Below, one piece after another: positions 44,124 through 52,416 of a stretch of DNA of 64,000 bases. Numbering within the stretch: the first letter of the stretch is position 1; the number at the start of each line of letters is the position of its first letter. The stretch lies in the NCBI RefSeq assembly GCF_031082405.1, contig NZ_JAVHJU010000025.1, forward strand, positions 414,488 to 478,487. The letters are read 5' to 3'. The position numbers and the translations under genes were made by a program. Under the pieces are notes generated by a model. The model made no database searches, was not told the DNA's origin, and saw nothing but the letters and a program-made list of their open reading frames with translations. Source of the stretch: Amycolatopsis sp. A133 (lineage in GTDB: Bacteria > Actinomycetota > Actinomycetes > Mycobacteriales > Pseudonocardiaceae).

Positions 44124-44705
44124 ATGACCGACGTCGTGGTGTTCCACTCCGTGCTCGGGCTGCGGCCCGTCGAACGCGGCTTCGCCGACCGGCTGCGGGC
44201 GGCGGGACACCGCGTCACCACCCCGGACCTCTACGACGGCCGGACGGCGTCGACCCTCGACGAGGGCTTCGCGCTGAAGGACGCCGTCGGCTGGGAGACC
44301 ATCGCCGGGCGGGCCCGCGACGCCGTGCGCGACCTGCCCGCCCGGACCGTGCTCGTGGGCGTGTCGATGGGGGCCGGCGTCGTCGAAACCGTGCTGCCGC
44401 ACCGGCCCGCCACCGCCGGTGTCGTGCTGCTGCACGCGTTGGGGGCACTGCCGGCCGGGAGCCGGCCCGGCCTGCCGGTGCAGGTGCACGTCGCCGACCC
44501 CGACCCCATCGCGCCCCCGGCGCAGGTCGCGGCCTGGCGCGAGGCCGCGGCGCGGTCGGGCGCCGATGCCCGGGTGTACACCTACCCGGGCATCGGCCAC
44601 TTCTACACCGACGCGGACGGCCCCGACCACGACGAGGCCGCGGCCGGACTCACCTGGGAACGCGTCGCCGGGTTCCTCAGCCGTAGTGCACGGGGTAGTG
44701 CTTGA
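44124..44705 (+). CDS. Dienelactone-hydrolase-like alpha/beta hydrolase
   Basis: A 193-residue hydrolase. Motifs: VVVFHSVLGLRPVERGFADR at the first strand, nucleophile elbow LVGVSMGAGVVE with Ser where classical dienelactone hydrolases have Cys, acid residue near VADPDPIAPP, and catalytic His in YPGIGHFYTD. Substrate unknown; the Ser nucleophile suggests an ordinary esterase. The 3' end overlaps the convergent P450 gene by 29 bp. Confidence 0.82.
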   Translation: MTDVVVFHSVLGLRPVERGFADRLRAAGHRVTTPDLYDGRTASTLDEGFALKDAVGWETIAGRARDAVRDLPARTVLVGVSMGAGVVETVLPHRPATAGVVLLHALGALPAGSRPGLPVQVHVADPDPIAPPAQVAAWREAAARSGADARVYTYPGIGHFYTDADGPDHDEAAAGLTWERVAGFLSRSARGSA

Positions 44706-45903
44706 TGCCGTTCAGCCAGCTCGACCGCAGCCGCACCGGGGGTGCCGCCTCGGTGATCGCCGGCATCACGTCGGCGATGGCGTTGAAGATCAGGTCGATC
44801 TCCAGCCGGGCCAGGTTCGCGCCGATGCAGTAGTGCGAACCGGTTCCGCCGAAGCCGACGTGCGGGTTGTCTTCGCGGAGGATGTCGAACTTCTCCGGGT
44901 CCTCGAAGACCTCGTGGTCGAAGTTGGCCGAGCTGTAGAACATGCCGACGCGGTCGCCCTTGCGGATCTGCGCGCCGCCGAGCTCGGTGTCGCGGGTGGC
45001 CGTGCGCTGGAACGCGACCACCGGGGTGCCCCAGCGGACGATCTCGTCGGGCGCGGTCTTCGGCCGCTGCTCCTTGAACAGCTCCCACTGGTCGGGGTGG
45101 TCCAGGAACGCCTTCATGCCGTGGGTGATGGCGTTGCGGGTGGTCTCGTTGCCGGCGACCGCGAGCAGGATGACGAAGAAGCCGAACTCGTCGGAGCCGA
45201 GGGACTCGCCGTCGACGTCGGCGTGGATCAGCTTCGTGACGATGTCGTCCATCGGGCACTTGCGGCGGTCCTCGGCCATGTTCCACGCGTATCCGATGAG
45301 CTGCGTGGACGCCTCCAGGGGCGCGACCTCGTACTCGGGGTCGTCGTAGGCGACCATCTGGTTGGACCAGTCGAAGATCTTGAGCCGGTCCTCCTGGGGG
45401 ATGCCGATCAGCTCGGCGATCGCCTGCAGCGGCAGCTCGCACGCGACGTCGGTGACGAAGTCGCCCGAGCCCTTCTTCCGCGCCTGCGAGGCGATCCGCT
45501 CGGCGCGGTCGCGCAGCGTGTCCTCCAGCTTCGCGATGGACCGCGGGGTGAAGCCCTTCGACACGATCCGCCGCAGCTTCGTGTGCTGCGGGGCGTCCAT
45601 GTTGAGCAGCACCAGGCGGTTCGCTTCGAGGTTGTCCTCGGTCATGTTCTCGTCGAAGCGGATGATGGCGGTCTTTTCCCGCGACGAGTACAGCGTGCTG
45701 TCGCGGGAGACCTCCTTGACGTCCGCGTGGCGCGAGACGACCCAGTAGCCGTCGTCGCGGTAGCCGGCAGCGTTGTGCTTCTGGGGGTTCCACCACACCG
45801 GGGCCGTCCGCCGCAGTTCGGCGAACTCGGCGACGGGAAGTCGCTCGGCCAAGAGATCGGGATCGGTGAAGTCGAACCCGGCGGGGATGAGCGGAGCAGC
45901 CAC
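44677..45903 (-). CDS. cyp125: Steroid C26-monooxygenase, CYP125 family
   Basis: Cytochrome P450 of 408 aa that oxidises the terminal methyl of cholesterol or cholestenone to alcohol, aldehyde and acid, the entry step of side-chain loss. Seen: I-helix AVAGNETTRNAITHGM, K-helix DEIVRW, and haem loop FGGTGSHYCIGANLAR; LRSSWLNGIKHYPV and GFDFTDPDLLAERLPVAEFA agree with mycobacterial CYP125 as I recall it. GTG at 45903 follows GGGAGG; the longer frame to 45954 would run through the operator. Divergent from fadA5, exactly as in mycobacteria. Needs a ferredoxin and reductase; none is adjacent. Confidence 0.88.
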   Translation of the reverse strand: MAAPLIPAGFDFTDPDLLAERLPVAEFAELRRTAPVWWNPQKHNAAGYRDDGYWVVSRHADVKEVSRDSTLYSSREKTAIIRFDENMTEDNLEANRLVLLNMDAPQHTKLRRIVSKGFTPRSIAKLEDTLRDRAERIASQARKKGSGDFVTDVACELPLQAIAELIGIPQEDRLKIFDWSNQMVAYDDPEYEVAPLEASTQLIGYAWNMAEDRRKCPMDDIVTKLIHADVDGESLGSDEFGFFVILLAVAGNETTRNAITHGMKAFLDHPDQWELFKEQRPKTAPDEIVRWGTPVVAFQRTATRDTELGGAQIRKGDRVGMFYSSANFDHEVFEDPEKFDILREDNPHVGFGGTGSHYCIGANLARLEIDLIFNAIADVMPAITEAAPPVRLRSSWLNGIKHYPVHYG

Positions 45904-45924
45904 GTTGCCTCCCACGGTTCGGCT

Positions 45925-45938
45925 TGGAACACGTTCTA
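45925..45938. promoter_or_regulatory. KstR-like operator upstream of cyp125
   Basis: TGGAACACGTTCTA matches TNNAACNNGTTNNA at every fixed position, 22 bp before the P450 start codon. Confidence 0.78.
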
Positions 45939-45982
45939 GGTTGGATTGAAGCATACGGCGTTAACCAGCGGAAGAGCACAAG

Positions 45983-45996
45983 TGAAACCCGTTTAC
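45983..45996. promoter_or_regulatory. Possible second KstR-like site in the cyp125-fadA5 gap
   Basis: TGAAACCCGTTTAC fits the motif except for the final A. It lies midway between the divergent genes. Confidence 0.45.
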
Positions 45997-46077
45997 TTAA
46001 CCGATGATGCCAGGTGAGCGCACGCTCACCCGCGGAAGATCAAGAAGGGTTCAAGCCTGGGCAGACTTGCCAGAAAC

Positions 46078-46091
46078 GATAACTTGTTCTA
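46078..46091. promoter_or_regulatory. KstR-like operator upstream of fadA5
   Basis: GATAACTTGTTCTA fits TNNAACNNGTTNNA except for the first T, 44 bp before the fadA5 start. Confidence 0.65.
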
Positions 46092-46134
46092 GTTTTCGAG
46101 GTAGTGAACAGTGTTTCCCGACGAAGGGGACGAC

Positions 46135-47292
46135 ATGGGCGTGCCGGTCATCGTCGAAGCCGTGCGGACCCCGATCGGCAAGCGGGGCGGGCTGCTGGCC
46201 GGCCTGCACGCGGCCGAGCTGCTGGGCGCCGCGCAGCTCGCCCTGCTGGACCGCGCGGGGATCGACCCGGCCCTCGTCGAACAGCTCGTCGGCGGCTGCG
46301 TCACGCAGGCCGGCGAGCAGTCGAACAACGTCACGCGCACGGCGTGGCTGCACGCGGGCCTGCCCGAAACCGCGGGCGCGACGACGATCGACGCCCAGTG
46401 CGGCTCGGCGCAGCAGGCCACCCACCTCATCGCCGGCCTGATCGCGGCGGACGCCATCGAGGCCGGTGTCGCGTGCGGGGTCGAGGCGATGAGCCGGGTG
46501 CCGCTGGGCACGAACCGCGCCGGCGCGTCCCCGCGGCCGTCGTCGTGGTCGATCGACCTGCCCAACCAATACGGCGCGGCCGAGCGGATCGCGGTCCGGC
46601 GCGGGCTGACGCGGGACGACGTCGACGCATTCGGCGCGGCGTCCCAGCACAAGGCGGCGGCCGCCTGGGCGGCGGGCCACTTCGAGCGTGAAGTGGTGTC
46701 GGTGAAGGCCCCGGTCCTCTCCGCTGACGGTGCATCGACCGGGGAAACGCAGTTGGTCTCCCGCGACCAGGGCCTGCGCGAGACGACGGTGGACGGCCTC
46801 GCCCGGCTCAAGCCGGTGGTCGAGGACGGGATCCACACGGCGGGCACGTCGTCCCAGATCTCCGACGGCGCCGCGGCCCTGCTGCTGCTGGACGCCGGGC
46901 GGGCGGCGGCGCTGGGCCTGCGTCCCCGGGCCCGGATCGTCGCGCAGGCACTGGTCGGCGCCGAGCCGTACTACCACCTGGACGGCCCGATCCGCGCGAC
47001 GGAACGCGTGCTGTCCCGGGCCGGGATGACCGTCGGCGACGTCGATCTGTTCGAGGTCAACGAGGCGTTCGCTTCGGTCGCGCTGTCCTGGCAGCGGGTC
47101 GTCGGGCCGGATCCGGCCCTGGTCAACGTGAACGGCGGCGCGATCGCCCTCGGCCACCCGGTGGGCAGCACGGGCGCCCGGCTGCTGACGACGGCGCTGC
47201 ACGAGCTGGAGCGCCGGGACGCCTCGACGGCCTTGGTGACGATGTGCGCGGGCGGCGCCATGGCCACCGCGACGATCATCGAACGGCTCTAG
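46135..47292 (+). CDS. fadA5: Steroid 3-ketoacyl-CoA thiolase, FadA5
   Basis: Thiolytic enzyme of the sterol side-chain beta-oxidation, 385 aa. All thiolase landmarks are present: nucleophile Cys in TIDAQCGSAQQATHLIAGL, active His in GGAIALGHPVGSTGARLL and the second Cys in VTMCAGGAMATATIIE. KRGGLLAGLHAAELLGAAQL and AGTSSQISDGAAALLLLDAG agree with mycobacterial FadA5. ATG at 46135 follows AGGGGA and gives the family start MGVPVIVEAVRTP. Divergent from cyp125 under shared operators. Confidence 0.92.
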   Translation: MGVPVIVEAVRTPIGKRGGLLAGLHAAELLGAAQLALLDRAGIDPALVEQLVGGCVTQAGEQSNNVTRTAWLHAGLPETAGATTIDAQCGSAQQATHLIAGLIAADAIEAGVACGVEAMSRVPLGTNRAGASPRPSSWSIDLPNQYGAAERIAVRRGLTRDDVDAFGAASQHKAAAAWAAGHFEREVVSVKAPVLSADGASTGETQLVSRDQGLRETTVDGLARLKPVVEDGIHTAGTSSQISDGAAALLLLDAGRAAALGLRPRARIVAQALVGAEPYYHLDGPIRATERVLSRAGMTVGDVDLFEVNEAFASVALSWQRVVGPDPALVNVNGGAIALGHPVGSTGARLLTTALHELERRDASTALVTMCAGGAMATATIIERL

Positions 47293-47350
47293 CCGGCAAG
47301 GCATCGACCACCACGCCGTCGGGCGACCGGCTTGTGCTTCACTTCGGGGC

Positions 47351-48148
47351 ATGATCTCGGAAAGCCGTTGCCCGGTGGAGGACGGTGAGCTCCTCGTCCG
47401 CCGCGGCGGCGAGGGCCCGGCACTGCTGCTGATCGCGGGCGGCACCGGATCGGGCGACTCCTACCGCGCGCTGGCGAAGCAGCTGTACGCGGACTACACC
47501 GTGATCACCTACGACCGGCGCGGCCACTTCGGCAGCACCGACACGACCACGGGCCCGGTCCCGGTGGCCCGGCAGGCCGACGACGCACTGGCGGTGCTGG
47601 ACCACGCGGCCGGCGGCCCGGCACTGGTGTTCGGCTCGAGCGCGGGCGCGCTGATCGGCCTCGACCTCGTCGCCCGCCACCCGGACCGCGTGACGACGCT
47701 GGTCGCGCACGAACCCCCGGCGGTCCACCTGATGCCGGACGCGGGCGGCTGGCTCGAAGCGGCAGCGGAACAGGTCCGGCTGGCCCGGTCGGGTGAGCTG
47801 ATGGCGGCGGTGACGCGCTTCGCGGACGCGATCGCGGGCGCGGCCCTGCCGGACCTGCCCAACATCCGCCTCCCCCACGAAGCGGACTGGATCCGGCTGT
47901 TCGACCGCGAGCTGACGGAGTTCTTCGACTACCTCCCGGATTTGCGCGCCCTGCGCAGGGCGGGCACGGAGATCTTCCCGGTGGCGGGCGAGGGCAGCCG
48001 CGGGCGCTACCACTACCAGCCGGCGAAGATCCTGGCCCTGGAACTGGGTTTGCCGTTCACGGAGATGCCGGGGGCGCACCTGGCGCCCCAGCGGAACCCG
48101 GCGAAGTTCGCCGCGGCGCTGAAGGACCTGCTGAGCCCGGAGGCCTGA
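47351..48148 (+). CDS. Alpha/beta hydrolase
   Basis: A 265-residue hydrolase. Oxyanion region LLLIAGGTGSGDSYRALA, then VITYDRRGHFGST, nucleophile elbow VFGSSAGALIGLDL, and catalytic His in EMPGAHLAPQ near the C terminus. Resembles the common actinobacterial hydrolases annotated as esterase or haloperoxidase-like. It follows fadA5 by 58 bp and could be co-transcribed, but no sterol role can be deduced. The stop lies 5 bp from that of the convergent amidohydrolase. Confidence 0.85.
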   Translation: MISESRCPVEDGELLVRRGGEGPALLLIAGGTGSGDSYRALAKQLYADYTVITYDRRGHFGSTDTTTGPVPVARQADDALAVLDHAAGGPALVFGSSAGALIGLDLVARHPDRVTTLVAHEPPAVHLMPDAGGWLEAAAEQVRLARSGELMAAVTRFADAIAGAALPDLPNIRLPHEADWIRLFDRELTEFFDYLPDLRALRRAGTEIFPVAGEGSRGRYHYQPAKILALELGLPFTEMPGAHLAPQRNPAKFAAALKDLLSPEA

Positions 48149-48153
48149 GCCCG

Positions 48154-49356
48154 TCAGACCACCCGGGTGCCGTCCTTCCAGACCTCCCGGATGTTCGACG
48201 CCAGCGCCGGGAAGTCGTACGGGTTCCCGCCCACCACCACGAGGTCCGCCCGCAGCCCCGGCGCCACCCGCCCCAGTTCCCCGTCCAGCCCCATCAGCCG
48301 GGCCGCCGAGGACGTGGTGGCCTCCAGGACGTCTCCCGGCGTCATCCCGCACGCCGCCATCAGGGCCAGCTCCTCGAGGTTCGTGCCGTGGGGGCCCACT
48401 CCGCTGTCCGTGCCCATGGCGATCCGGACGCCCGCCGCGTACGCGCGGCGGACCGAGTCGCGGTGGACCTCCACCACTTCGCGCGCCTTCGCCACCACCG
48501 CCGCCGGCAGATCCACGCCCGCGTCGGCCGCGCGGACCACGTTGACCGGGGCGATCAGCGTCGGCACCAGCCACGTTCCGTGGCCGAGCATCAGCTCGAT
48601 CGCTTCGTCGTCGAGGTAGATGCCGTGCTCGATCGAGCGCGCCCCGGCGCGGACCGCGTTCTTGATGCCCGCCGCGCCCTGGGCGTGCGCCATCACCGGG
48701 CGGCCCTGCATCGCCGCCTCCGTCACCAGGACGGCCAGCTCCTCCGGGGTGAACTGCGCATGCCGCGGGTCGTCGCGCGGGGACAGCACGCCGCCGGTCG
48801 TGCACACCTTGAGCACGTCCGCGCCCGCGCGCAGCAGCGTCCGGGCCACCCGGCGCATTTCGTCGGGGCCGTCGACGGTGGTGTCCGGCCGTCCGGGGTG
48901 CGGGACCATCAGCGGCACGCACAACCCCGACGGGTTCCACGCGTCGCCGTGGCCGCCGGTCGGGCTGATCAGGCCGATCGAAATCTGCAGCCGCGGCCCC
49001 GGGATCAGCCCGTCGTCCACCGCCTGCTTGATGCCGAGGTCCGCGCCCGCGGCGTCGCGGACCGTCGTGATGCCCAGCCCGAGCGTCGCCCACAGGTTCC
49101 GCGCGGCTTCATAGAACTGGTAGGAGAACGGCTTCTGCACGCGGGCCAGCAGCCCGATGTCCGAGATCGTGACGTGCACGTGGCAGTCGAACAACCCGGG
49201 CAGCAGCACCGCGCCGGCGCAGTCGACGCCTTCGTCGCCGTCCAGGTCCGTGCCGACGTCGACGATCCGGCCGTGCTCGACGACGACGTCGGCCGGTGCC
49301 GGGTCCGCGCCGGTGCCGTCGAAGACCGAGCCGCCGGTGAAGACCGTGCGCGTCAC
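48154..49356 (-). CDS. Metal-dependent amidohydrolase (imidazolonepropionase/Xaa-Pro dipeptidase-like)
   Basis: A 400-residue amidohydrolase-superfamily enzyme with a TIM-barrel metal centre. Ligands: HVHVTI after LLPGLFDCHVH, a carboxylated-Lys candidate in ADVLKVCTTGG, His in MAHAQGAAG and IEHGIYLDDE, Asp in IAMGTDSGVGPHG. This set matches the subgroup annotated as imidazolonepropionase or Xaa-Pro (N-acyl-Lys/Arg) dipeptidases. GTG at 49356 follows GGGAGG. The next gene upstream on this strand is an M20 amidohydrolase, suggesting a peptide or amide scavenging unit. Confidence 0.87.
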   Translation of the reverse strand: MTRTVFTGGSVFDGTGADPAPADVVVEHGRIVDVGTDLDGDEGVDCAGAVLLPGLFDCHVHVTISDIGLLARVQKPFSYQFYEAARNLWATLGLGITTVRDAAGADLGIKQAVDDGLIPGPRLQISIGLISPTGGHGDAWNPSGLCVPLMVPHPGRPDTTVDGPDEMRRVARTLLRAGADVLKVCTTGGVLSPRDDPRHAQFTPEELAVLVTEAAMQGRPVMAHAQGAAGIKNAVRAGARSIEHGIYLDDEAIELMLGHGTWLVPTLIAPVNVVRAADAGVDLPAAVVAKAREVVEVHRDSVRRAYAAGVRIAMGTDSGVGPHGTNLEELALMAACGMTPGDVLEATTSSAARLMGLDGELGRVAPGLRADLVVVGGNPYDFPALASNIREVWKDGTRVV

Positions 49357-49492
49357 GCCGCCTCCCGCGAAGGTTGCCGAGGACGAGGGCAAGAGTACTC
49401 GCGACCACAACCGTGTCGTGGCCAGCCGGGAACGGCCCGGCCTGCCCGGTGCGAACCGGACGGGTCGCTCACTCCACTGTGGACGACCGGCT

Positions 49493-50686
49493 TCATCCGG
49501 CGAGGAGCCCGAGACGGCGGACGGCGAGTTCGGCCAGCAGCGCGGCGCCGTCGCCGAGCACATGGTCGTCGAAGCGGGCCCGTGGCGAATGGTTGTCCGG
49601 GGCGCCCGCCGGGTCCGTCGGGCACGCGCCGAGGAAGAGGTACGCGCCCGGAACCCGCTCGAGGACACGGGAGAAGTCCTCCGAACCGGTGATCGGATCG
49701 GCCATTTCGGTGAAGCGCTCCTCGCCGAAGACGTCGCGGATCGTGTCGGCGACGAAGTCGTAGGCGCCGGCGTCGTTGACCGTCGCGGGGTACTCGGGTT
49801 CGTAGGTCACTTCGATGTCGAGGCCGTGCGCCTGCGCGATGCCGCGGCACACCCGCTCCGCGCGCTCCCCCACCCGGGCCGCGACTTCCGGCGAGAACGA
49901 CCGCAGCGTCGCCTCGAACACGGCGTCGTCCGGGATGATGTTGCGGCGGGTGCCGGCGTGGAACGAGCCGACGGTGATGACAACCGGGTCGAAGACGTCG
50001 AAGGTGCGCGTGACCATCGTCTGCAGCGCGGTCACCATCTCGCAGGCCGCCGGGATGGGGTCGCGGGCGTCGTGCGGGGACGAGCCGTGGCCGCCGTCGC
50101 CCAGCACGCGGACCGCGAGGGCGCCCGACGCCGCCATCAGGGTGCCGGGCCGGGTGACGAACTGGCCCTTCGCGTAGCTCGCGGCGGAGACGTGCAGGCC
50201 GTAGGCGGCGTCGACGTGCTTGCCGGACGCCGTCAGCACGCCTTCGTCGATCATGTGGCCGGCGCCGTCCCAGCCTTCTTCGCCGGGCTGGAACATGAAC
50301 ACGACGTCGCCGGGGAGGTCTTGCTTGCGGGCGGCGAGCAGCCGGGCCGCGCCGACGAGGCCCGCGGTGTGCAGGTCGTGGCCGCAGGCGTGCATGGCGC
50401 CGTCGAGGGTCGAGGTGAACTCCTCGCCGCTGGCCTCGGTGACCGGGAGCGCGTCCATGTCGCCGCGCAGGAGGACGGTGCCGCCGGGCCGGCCGCCGCG
50501 CAGGACGGCGGTGATCGAGGACAGCTTCTGGCCGAGGGTGATTTCCAGGCCCAGGCCGTCGAGGGCCTGCAGGACCCGCTCCTGGGTCCGGGGCAGGTGC
50601 AGGCCGATCTCGGGGATCCGGTGCAGGTCGCGGCGCAGCGCGATCAGGTCGTCGAGCGAGGCGTCGGCGTCGGCGCGGAGGGTCAT
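49493..50686 (-). CDS. M20-family amidohydrolase (hippurate hydrolase-like)
   Basis: A 397-residue zinc amidohydrolase, paralogous to the gene at 23850. Motifs: LLRGDMDALPVTEASG, MHACGHDLHTAGLVG, catalytic Glu pair in FQPGEEGWDGAG, YGLHVSAASYAKG, and ITGSEDFSRVLE. ATG at 50686 is chosen; the frame extends to 50740 but would run into the divergent regulator's promoter. Only 68 bp separate it from the Lrp-type gene, whose product probably controls it. Confidence 0.88.
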   Translation of the reverse strand: MTLRADADASLDDLIALRRDLHRIPEIGLHLPRTQERVLQALDGLGLEITLGQKLSSITAVLRGGRPGGTVLLRGDMDALPVTEASGEEFTSTLDGAMHACGHDLHTAGLVGAARLLAARKQDLPGDVVFMFQPGEEGWDGAGHMIDEGVLTASGKHVDAAYGLHVSAASYAKGQFVTRPGTLMAASGALAVRVLGDGGHGSSPHDARDPIPAACEMVTALQTMVTRTFDVFDPVVITVGSFHAGTRRNIIPDDAVFEATLRSFSPEVAARVGERAERVCRGIAQAHGLDIEVTYEPEYPATVNDAGAYDFVADTIRDVFGEERFTEMADPITGSEDFSRVLERVPGAYLFLGACPTDPAGAPDNHSPRARFDDHVLGDGAALLAELAVRRLGLLAG

Positions 50687-50754
50687 CCGCCGATCATGCG
50701 AGGGTCGAGCACAATGACCGGGGAAAATGGCCGAAACCACCGTTGCGGGGGCCG

Positions 50755-51819
50755 ATGAGCGAAGAATCCGCCATGCTGGCCGAGCAGGACCTCAAACTGG
50801 TCGACGCGCTCCAGGCGGCGCCGCGCGCGTCGTGGTCCACGCTCGGGGACGCGCTCGGCCTGAGCGCCGTCACCGCGGCCCGCCGGTGGGACGCGCTGGT
50901 CGAGCGCGGGGACGCCTGGCTGACCGCGTACGCCGGCGGGGAGCTGATCGCGCAGCTGGTGCTGGCGTTCGTCGAGATCGATTGCGCGCCCGGGGCGGTG
51001 TTTTCCGTCGCTGCCGCGCTGGCGTCGGACGTCCACGTGGCGACCGTCGAGTACGTGGCCGGGCCGGGCGATCTGCTCGTCCACGTCGTGGCGCCGTCGC
51101 TGCGGGAGCTGGGGGCGCACGTGGCGGGCCGGGTGGCGGCGGTGCCGGGGGTGACGCGGGTGCGGACGACGGTGTCCCCGCGCATGTTCACCGAGGGCAG
51201 CCGCTGGCGGGTGCGGGCGATCTCGCCGGGGCAGCGGGAAGCGCTGTCGGCGAAGCCGGCCCGGAACCGGGCACCGTTGCGGTTCGACGCGGCGGACCGG
51301 GCGCTGGTCCTGGCTCTGGGCGTCGACGCACGGACGTCGGCGGCGGCCTTGGCGGCCGGCCTCGGCATCGGGGCGACGACCGTGCGCCGCCGGCTGGAGG
51401 GGTTGCTGGGCCGGGGCGCGATCCGCGTCCGGTGCGAGATCGCGCGCTCGGTGTCGCCGGCGCCGGTCACGGTGACGTGGTGGCTGCGGGTGCCGCCGGA
51501 CAAGCTGGAGACGACGGCCCGTTCGCTGGCGATGGTGCCGGAGGTCCGGATGTGCGCGGCGCTGACGGGGGCGGCGAACCTGATGCTGGTGGCCTGGCTG
51601 CCGGCGCAGCACGACGCACCGGCGTTGGAGGCGGGGCTGGCGGCGAAGCTGCCGTGGCTGGAGATCACCGGCCGGGCGGTGACGCTGCGGAGCGTCAAGC
51701 TGATGGGCCGTCTGCTCGACCCGGCGGGGCGGGGCACCGGGCGGGTGCCGCTCGACTTCTGGGCCGCGGTCCCCGTGCCGGAGCACGGGGACCGCAGCGT
51801 TGACCGGTCCGGGGAATGA
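50755..51819 (+). CDS. Lrp/AsnC-family regulator with two HTH-ligand modules
   Basis: A 354-residue protein, about twice the usual 150 to 160. Module one: HTH at residues 8-55 (LVDALQAAPRASWSTLGDAL) and ligand domain to about 150; module two: HTH from about 180 (ALVLALGVDARTSAAALAAG, GATTVRRRLEGLLGRGAIRV) and its own ligand domain. Such double-module proteins are common in actinobacteria and resemble a fused dimer. Divergent from the M20 gene, hence a likely local regulator of amino-acid or amide use. ATG at 50755; a TTG at 50743 is possible. Confidence 0.85.
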   Translation: MSEESAMLAEQDLKLVDALQAAPRASWSTLGDALGLSAVTAARRWDALVERGDAWLTAYAGGELIAQLVLAFVEIDCAPGAVFSVAAALASDVHVATVEYVAGPGDLLVHVVAPSLRELGAHVAGRVAAVPGVTRVRTTVSPRMFTEGSRWRVRAISPGQREALSAKPARNRAPLRFDAADRALVLALGVDARTSAAALAAGLGIGATTVRRRLEGLLGRGAIRVRCEIARSVSPAPVTVTWWLRVPPDKLETTARSLAMVPEVRMCAALTGAANLMLVAWLPAQHDAPALEAGLAAKLPWLEITGRAVTLRSVKLMGRLLDPAGRGTGRVPLDFWAAVPVPEHGDRSVDRSGE

Positions 51820-51820
51820 G

Positions 51821-52381
51821 GGGGGTGAGGTGGAGGGAAGCATCCCCCGGGACCGGGGTTTTCGGGGAGGTTCACGGAGAGCCGGCCGAGCCAGGTGACC
51901 GAGGGGCGGCCACCGGCGGGGGGTGGGGCACGGATCTCGCGTGATTGAAGACGGGACTCGCGTGATCAGAGGCGGATCTCGCGTGACTGGCGGCGGATCT
52001 CGCGTGTGGGAACGGGCATCTCGCGTGACTGGAGAGGCATCTCGCGTGATTGGAGGGGCATCTCGCGTGACTGGAGAGGCATCTCGCGTGATGGAGGGTC
52101 GGTTTGTGGAGGGAGGGGTTCCGGCCGGTGGATGGGGGGTGAGGTGGAGGGAAGCTTCCACCGGGCCGGAACTCGTGGGCGGGAGCGACTCCCGCCGTCT
52201 CCTCCTTCGCTGACCCGGCGGGCCGGGTCGGTGGGGTGAAGAATCCCGGCCCGGCGGACTGGGGGGTGAGGTGGAGGGAAGTGTCCACCGGGCCGGGGCT
52301 CGGGGTGCGGGACGGGGGTCCCGCGATTTCCTGCGGTGAAACAACCGGCCCGGCGGACTCGGGGGGTGAGGTGGAGGGAAG
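51821..52381. repeat. Four dispersed copies of a ~50-bp element
   Basis: The 20-mer GGGGGTGAGGTGGAGGGAAG occurs exactly at 51821, 52135, 52262 and 52362. Each copy continues for about 30 bp as a diverging CCACCGGGCCGGGGCTCG-like tail; copies three and four are also preceded by CGGCCCGGCGGACT. The 597-bp convergent gap between the Lrp gene and the DUF1996 gene consists almost wholly of these and the 21-bp array. Confidence 0.85.
51933..52098. repeat. Eight 21-bp tandem units (array A)
   Basis: Units start at 51933, 51954, 51975, 51996, 52017, 52038, 52059 and 52080. The best-conserved form is CATCTCGCGTGACTGGAGAG plus G. Spacing is exactly 21 bp with no spacers. The reverse complement recurs as array B at 59821. 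Confidence 0.9.
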
Positions 52382-52416
52382 TGTCCGCCGGGCCGGGGTT
52401 CGTGGGGCGGGTGCGG

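Noticed and set aside
51933..52098. CRISPR array
   Set aside because: Units are contiguous 21-mers with no spacers, and no cas genes are in the window.
52006..52239. Open frame encoding GISRDWR heptad repeats
   Set aside because: The 21-bp unit is a multiple of three, so frames stay open through array A on both strands. There is no ribosome-binding site, and the frame ends in unrelated repeat sequence.
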